NCBI GenBank assembly: GCA_016872875.1
Contig: VGYW01000481.1
Location: forward strand, 1 to 6,070
Length of the DNA: 6,070 nt
Reading direction: 5' to 3'
From: Planctomycetota bacterium
GTDB lineage: Bacteria > Planctomycetota > PUPC01 > DSUN01
Positions within the stretch are counted from its first letter, which is position 1. Every line of letters begins with the position of its first letter. Of the stretch, positions 5,314 through 6,070 are shown piece by piece. The translations under genes were made by a program, and so were the position numbers. The notes under the pieces are model-generated. The model was not told where the DNA came from. It did not search any database and saw only the letters and a program-made list of their open reading frames with translations.

Positions 5314-6070
5314 CTAGTTGCCGGTGAGGCCGGTGATGACCTGGATGACCTCGCCAGAAGGGCTCATCAGGGTGATCTTGGGGGCCGAGGCGTTCAGGTC
5401 GAGCCACCAGCGCCCCATCGAGGCGCCGTGTGCGCCCATGTTCCAGAGCTTCACCTGCATCTCAGGGTCCTCGATGACGTAGATGATGCCGTTCTGCACG
5501 TCGAAGGGCCTGCCACTGATGCGGATCGTGTTCTTGTTGCCGTTGCCCTTAGGGTTCATCTTGATGTAGATGGCCTTCCCCTCGTAGAACAGGGAGCCCT
5601 TGGAGGCGAGGAGGTGGTTGCGGGTGATCTCCCTGCCGTCGCCGATCCTCATGTTGAACTCGAAGTCGTGGTTGTTCCTTGGGTTGATGTTGAGGCCGCC
5701 GCGAAGCTGCCGCTCGCCGGTCAACTGCTCGATCAGCAACTCCGCCGCCGCGTCGCTGTCGAGATTGGCCTCGAGCTCCACTTTGTCCACCCCGCCGCTG
5801 GTCCTGAGAATGAGGAGCACATTCCCGATGGGGAGGCTGGTGACGTAGGTGTTCGCGGCGTCCAGCTCACTGAGGATGGGCTCGCGGTAGAGCAAGCTGA
5901 GGGTCTGGCCCGGCTTGGCCTCCTCCTTTGCCGGATTGATGAAGACCTCGGGGTCCCTGGCGAAGGGGCCGAGCTCAGTTGCGAGGTCTGCGCCCTGCTG
6001 GGGGTAGCTGCCGTACCTGTTGAAGTAGAGCTGGAAGGCCGAGCTGATCTGCTTGAGGTCGTTCTCGGCC
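5314..6070 (-). CDS. Pseudopilin-like protein with unknown beta-rich C-terminal part (N-terminus beyond window)
   Basis: 251 codons are visible without a stop; the gene enters from the right edge. The first visible stretch, ENDLKQISSAFQLYFNRYGS followed by YPQQGADL, resembles the part just after the membrane helix of type II secretion pseudopilins (GspG-like, D-L-K-x-I...L-Y-x-x-x-x-G-x-Y-P). The prepilin cleavage site and hydrophobic helix would lie outside the window. DPEVFINPAKEE then recalls the DPxVFxCP stretch of planctomycete prepilin-like proteins. The remaining ~190 residues are rich in alternating hydrophobic/polar segments and Gly/Asn, and are not recognised. A TTG inside the gene (5895) has no ribosome-binding site and is not the start. 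Probably exported or envelope-associated. Its stop codon abuts the GH4 remnant. Pilin assignment is moderate. Confidence 0.6.
   Translation of the reverse strand, partial: AENDLKQISSAFQLYFNRYGSYPQQGADLATELGPFARDPEVFINPAKEEAKPGQTLSLLYREPILSELDAANTYVTSLPIGNVLLILRTSGGVDKVELEANLDSDAAAELLIEQLTGERQLRGGLNINPRNNHDFEFNMRIGDGREITRNHLLASKGSLFYEGKAIYIKMNPKGNGNKNTIRISGRPFDVQNGIIYVIEDPEMQVKLWNMGAHGASMGRWWLDLNASAPKITLMSPSGEVIQVITGLTGN

Noticed and set aside
5893..5895. TTG as start of a 193-residue gene
   Set aside because: No ribosome-binding site lies upstream, and the same frame continues with pilin-like sequence to the window edge.

Overview
The window is GC-rich bacterial DNA with TTG and GTG starts beside strong Shine-Dalgarno sites. 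It carries a zinc-ribbon serine/threonine kinase with a membrane anchor, a pseudopilin-like protein with a long unknown C-terminal part, and dense short-repeat clutter between genes. That mix fits an uncultured member of the Planctomycetota or a related PVC lineage. This is an inference from style, since no marker gene is present.

Layout: (1) 1-1993, minus: most of a Hanks-type Ser/Thr kinase, cut by the window edge at its C-terminus. (2) 1994-2385: no gene. It holds the kinase promoter, an approximately 281-bp nested palindrome built from four copies of a hairpin repeat, and a 9-bp tandem repeat. (3) 2386-3354, minus: an RluA-family 23S rRNA pseudouridine synthase. (4) 3355-3571: a divergent intergenic region with interleaved back-to-back promoters, a large imperfect inverted repeat made of GAATGGAT-like units, and a small hairpin around the synthase ribosome-binding site. 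(5) 3572-3952, plus: HisI (phosphoribosyl-AMP cyclohydrolase), with zinc ligands intact but two of three magnesium-site aspartates replaced. (6) 3970-4696, minus: a promoter-led two-gene operon of a minimal nucleotidyltransferase (MNT) and a HEPN protein, overlapping by 14 nt, in the arrangement of type VII toxin-antitoxin modules. (7) 4752-about 5313, minus: the C-terminal third of a family GH4 (MelA-like) glycosidase with no N-terminal catalytic part. (8) 5314-6070, minus: a pseudopilin-like gene entering from the right edge, whose stop codon abuts the GH4 remnant.

These genes do not form one pathway. Kinase, rRNA modification, histidine biosynthesis, toxin-antitoxin and envelope genes are interspersed, and remnants and repeats mark past rearrangement. 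The items most worth a second look are the covarying hairpin repeat cluster, the HisI metal-site variant, the MNT/HEPN pair without the usual C-terminal HEPN RNase motif, and the pseudopilin/GH4 junction.
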